From Aliikangiella coralliicola (GTDB taxonomy: Bacteria; Pseudomonadota; Gammaproteobacteria; Enterobacterales; Kangiellaceae), in NCBI RefSeq assembly GCF_007004725.1, contig NZ_ML660165.1, positions 62,001 through 126,000 on the forward strand: 64,000 bases of DNA. Direction: 5' to 3'. Positions 63,662 to 64,000 of this stretch are shown in pieces (positions within the stretch are counted from its first letter, which is position 1; the number at the start of each line of letters is the position of its first letter). The notes under the pieces were generated by a model. That model was not told the DNA's origin and made no database searches. It worked only from the letters and a program-made list of their open reading frames with translations. Made by a program: the position numbers and the translations under genes.

Positions 63662-64000
63662 GCTTAAATGCCTCCAACTGATTAAAATCAATACCTTCTT
63701 GATCAAAACAGTATTGCCGATTTCGAAGTGAAGGTAAAACAATCTGATCAGCAAAATGACAGCCAGTTTTTACTGGATCATTTTGTCCTTGTTTCTTTCG
63801 ATGGGATATTGAATGTCCGTGCCCATATTCCACAGCCTCGAGCATCGCGCCATATCCTGGGCGCCACGCTTGTGCATTTTCGAAATTATTTCTGAGTGCT
63901 TTTAAAATTGCCATCGCAGCAAAGTCAAAGTCTCCCCAGAAGTGCACCGGGAAAGAATGGTTGGAATCATTGAGCCACCAATCTATCAATCGAGCACTAG
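63651..64000 (-). CDS. Toprim/JetD-like protein, C-terminal part, cut by the window edge
   Basis: The frame is open to the right edge, so only the last 116 or so residues are visible. VHFWGDFDFAAMAILKALR carries a GDxD acidic motif as in Toprim and DUF2220 (Wadjet JetD) nuclease-like domains. GYGAMLEAV, GCHFADQIVLPSLR and FDQEGIDFNQL follow; this pattern resembles the JetD-related DUF7281 family. JetD is the nuclease of Wadjet, a condensin-like plasmid-defence system, but related proteins have other roles. The upstream genes would decide which applies. The crotonase gene follows with an 11-bp overlap. Confidence 0.5.
   Translation of the reverse strand, partial: SARLIDWWLNDSNHSFPVHFWGDFDFAAMAILKALRNNFENAQAWRPGYGAMLEAVEYGHGHSISHRKKQGQNDPVKTGCHFADQIVLPSLRNRQYCFDQEGIDFNQLEAFKREG

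Overview
The window looks like a chromosomal segment of a low-GC, free-living, probably marine gammaproteobacterium. The main evidence is the block ndk, rlmN, pilW/pilF, rodZ, ispG, hisS, yfgM, bamB, der, a gene order typical of Gammaproteobacteria. Also in keeping are RdgC, YajQ, MgtE, a proton-coupled peptide transporter, several c-di-GMP proteins and many outer-membrane lipoproteins. A relative of Kangiella/Aliikangiella would fit, but that is inference. I saw no rRNA, tRNA, CRISPR array, prophage or complete insertion sequence.

Layout. 1-3 kb: a LamG-type secreted protein cut by an in-frame TAG, a PilZ protein and rdgC. 3.1-5 kb: a PAP2 phosphatase and an MJ1255/VC2487-type glycosyltransferase behind a phased array of Pho-box-like repeats. 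5.1-7 kb: two paralogous membrane diguanylate cyclases, the first behind a leader that can fold into a three-way junction. 7-9.7 kb: a YbaK-domain protein and a chemoreceptor. 9.7-16.5 kb: a LytS/LytTR two-component pair followed by an HlyD-like adaptor, an ABC ATPase and a duplicated MacB/FtsX permease. 17-25 kb: an unrecognised secreted protein, a PAS-GGDEF protein, a DUF3293 protein, a POT peptide transporter, a periplasmic binding protein, an APC permease and a secreted DUF1579-like protein. 25-28.5 kb: a sirtuin, peptide deformylase, a membrane-anchored coiled-coil protein and an M50-type protease. 28.5-31.2 kb: a compact TPR/membrane/AAA+ ATPase cluster of unknown role. 31.4-34.6 kb: a sigma factor with a membrane partner, DUF1653, a Sel1-repeat lipoprotein and a small secreted protein. 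34.7-45 kb: an S9 peptidase, a BPSS1780-like membrane protein with a DISM-type receptor carrying a degenerate GGDEF domain, YajQ, MgtE and a renal-dipeptidase-like lipoprotein.

45-62 kb is the conserved housekeeping block on the minus strand. It is interrupted between hisS and ispG by about 7 kb holding a MipA/OmpV-DUF3019-response regulator-sensor kinase set and two lipoproteins. 62-64 kb: a DUF805 protein, a crotonase and, at the right edge, the 3' part of a Toprim/JetD-like gene.

Recurring themes are c-di-GMP signalling (three probable cyclases, one degenerate GGDEF receptor, PilZ, YajQ), envelope sensing, and peptide or amino-acid use. Several intergenic regions carry short degenerate tandem arrays of 14, 17, 18 and 20 bp units. 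Several genes probably start at GTG or TTG, and one secreted protein seems to need a non-standard upstream start.
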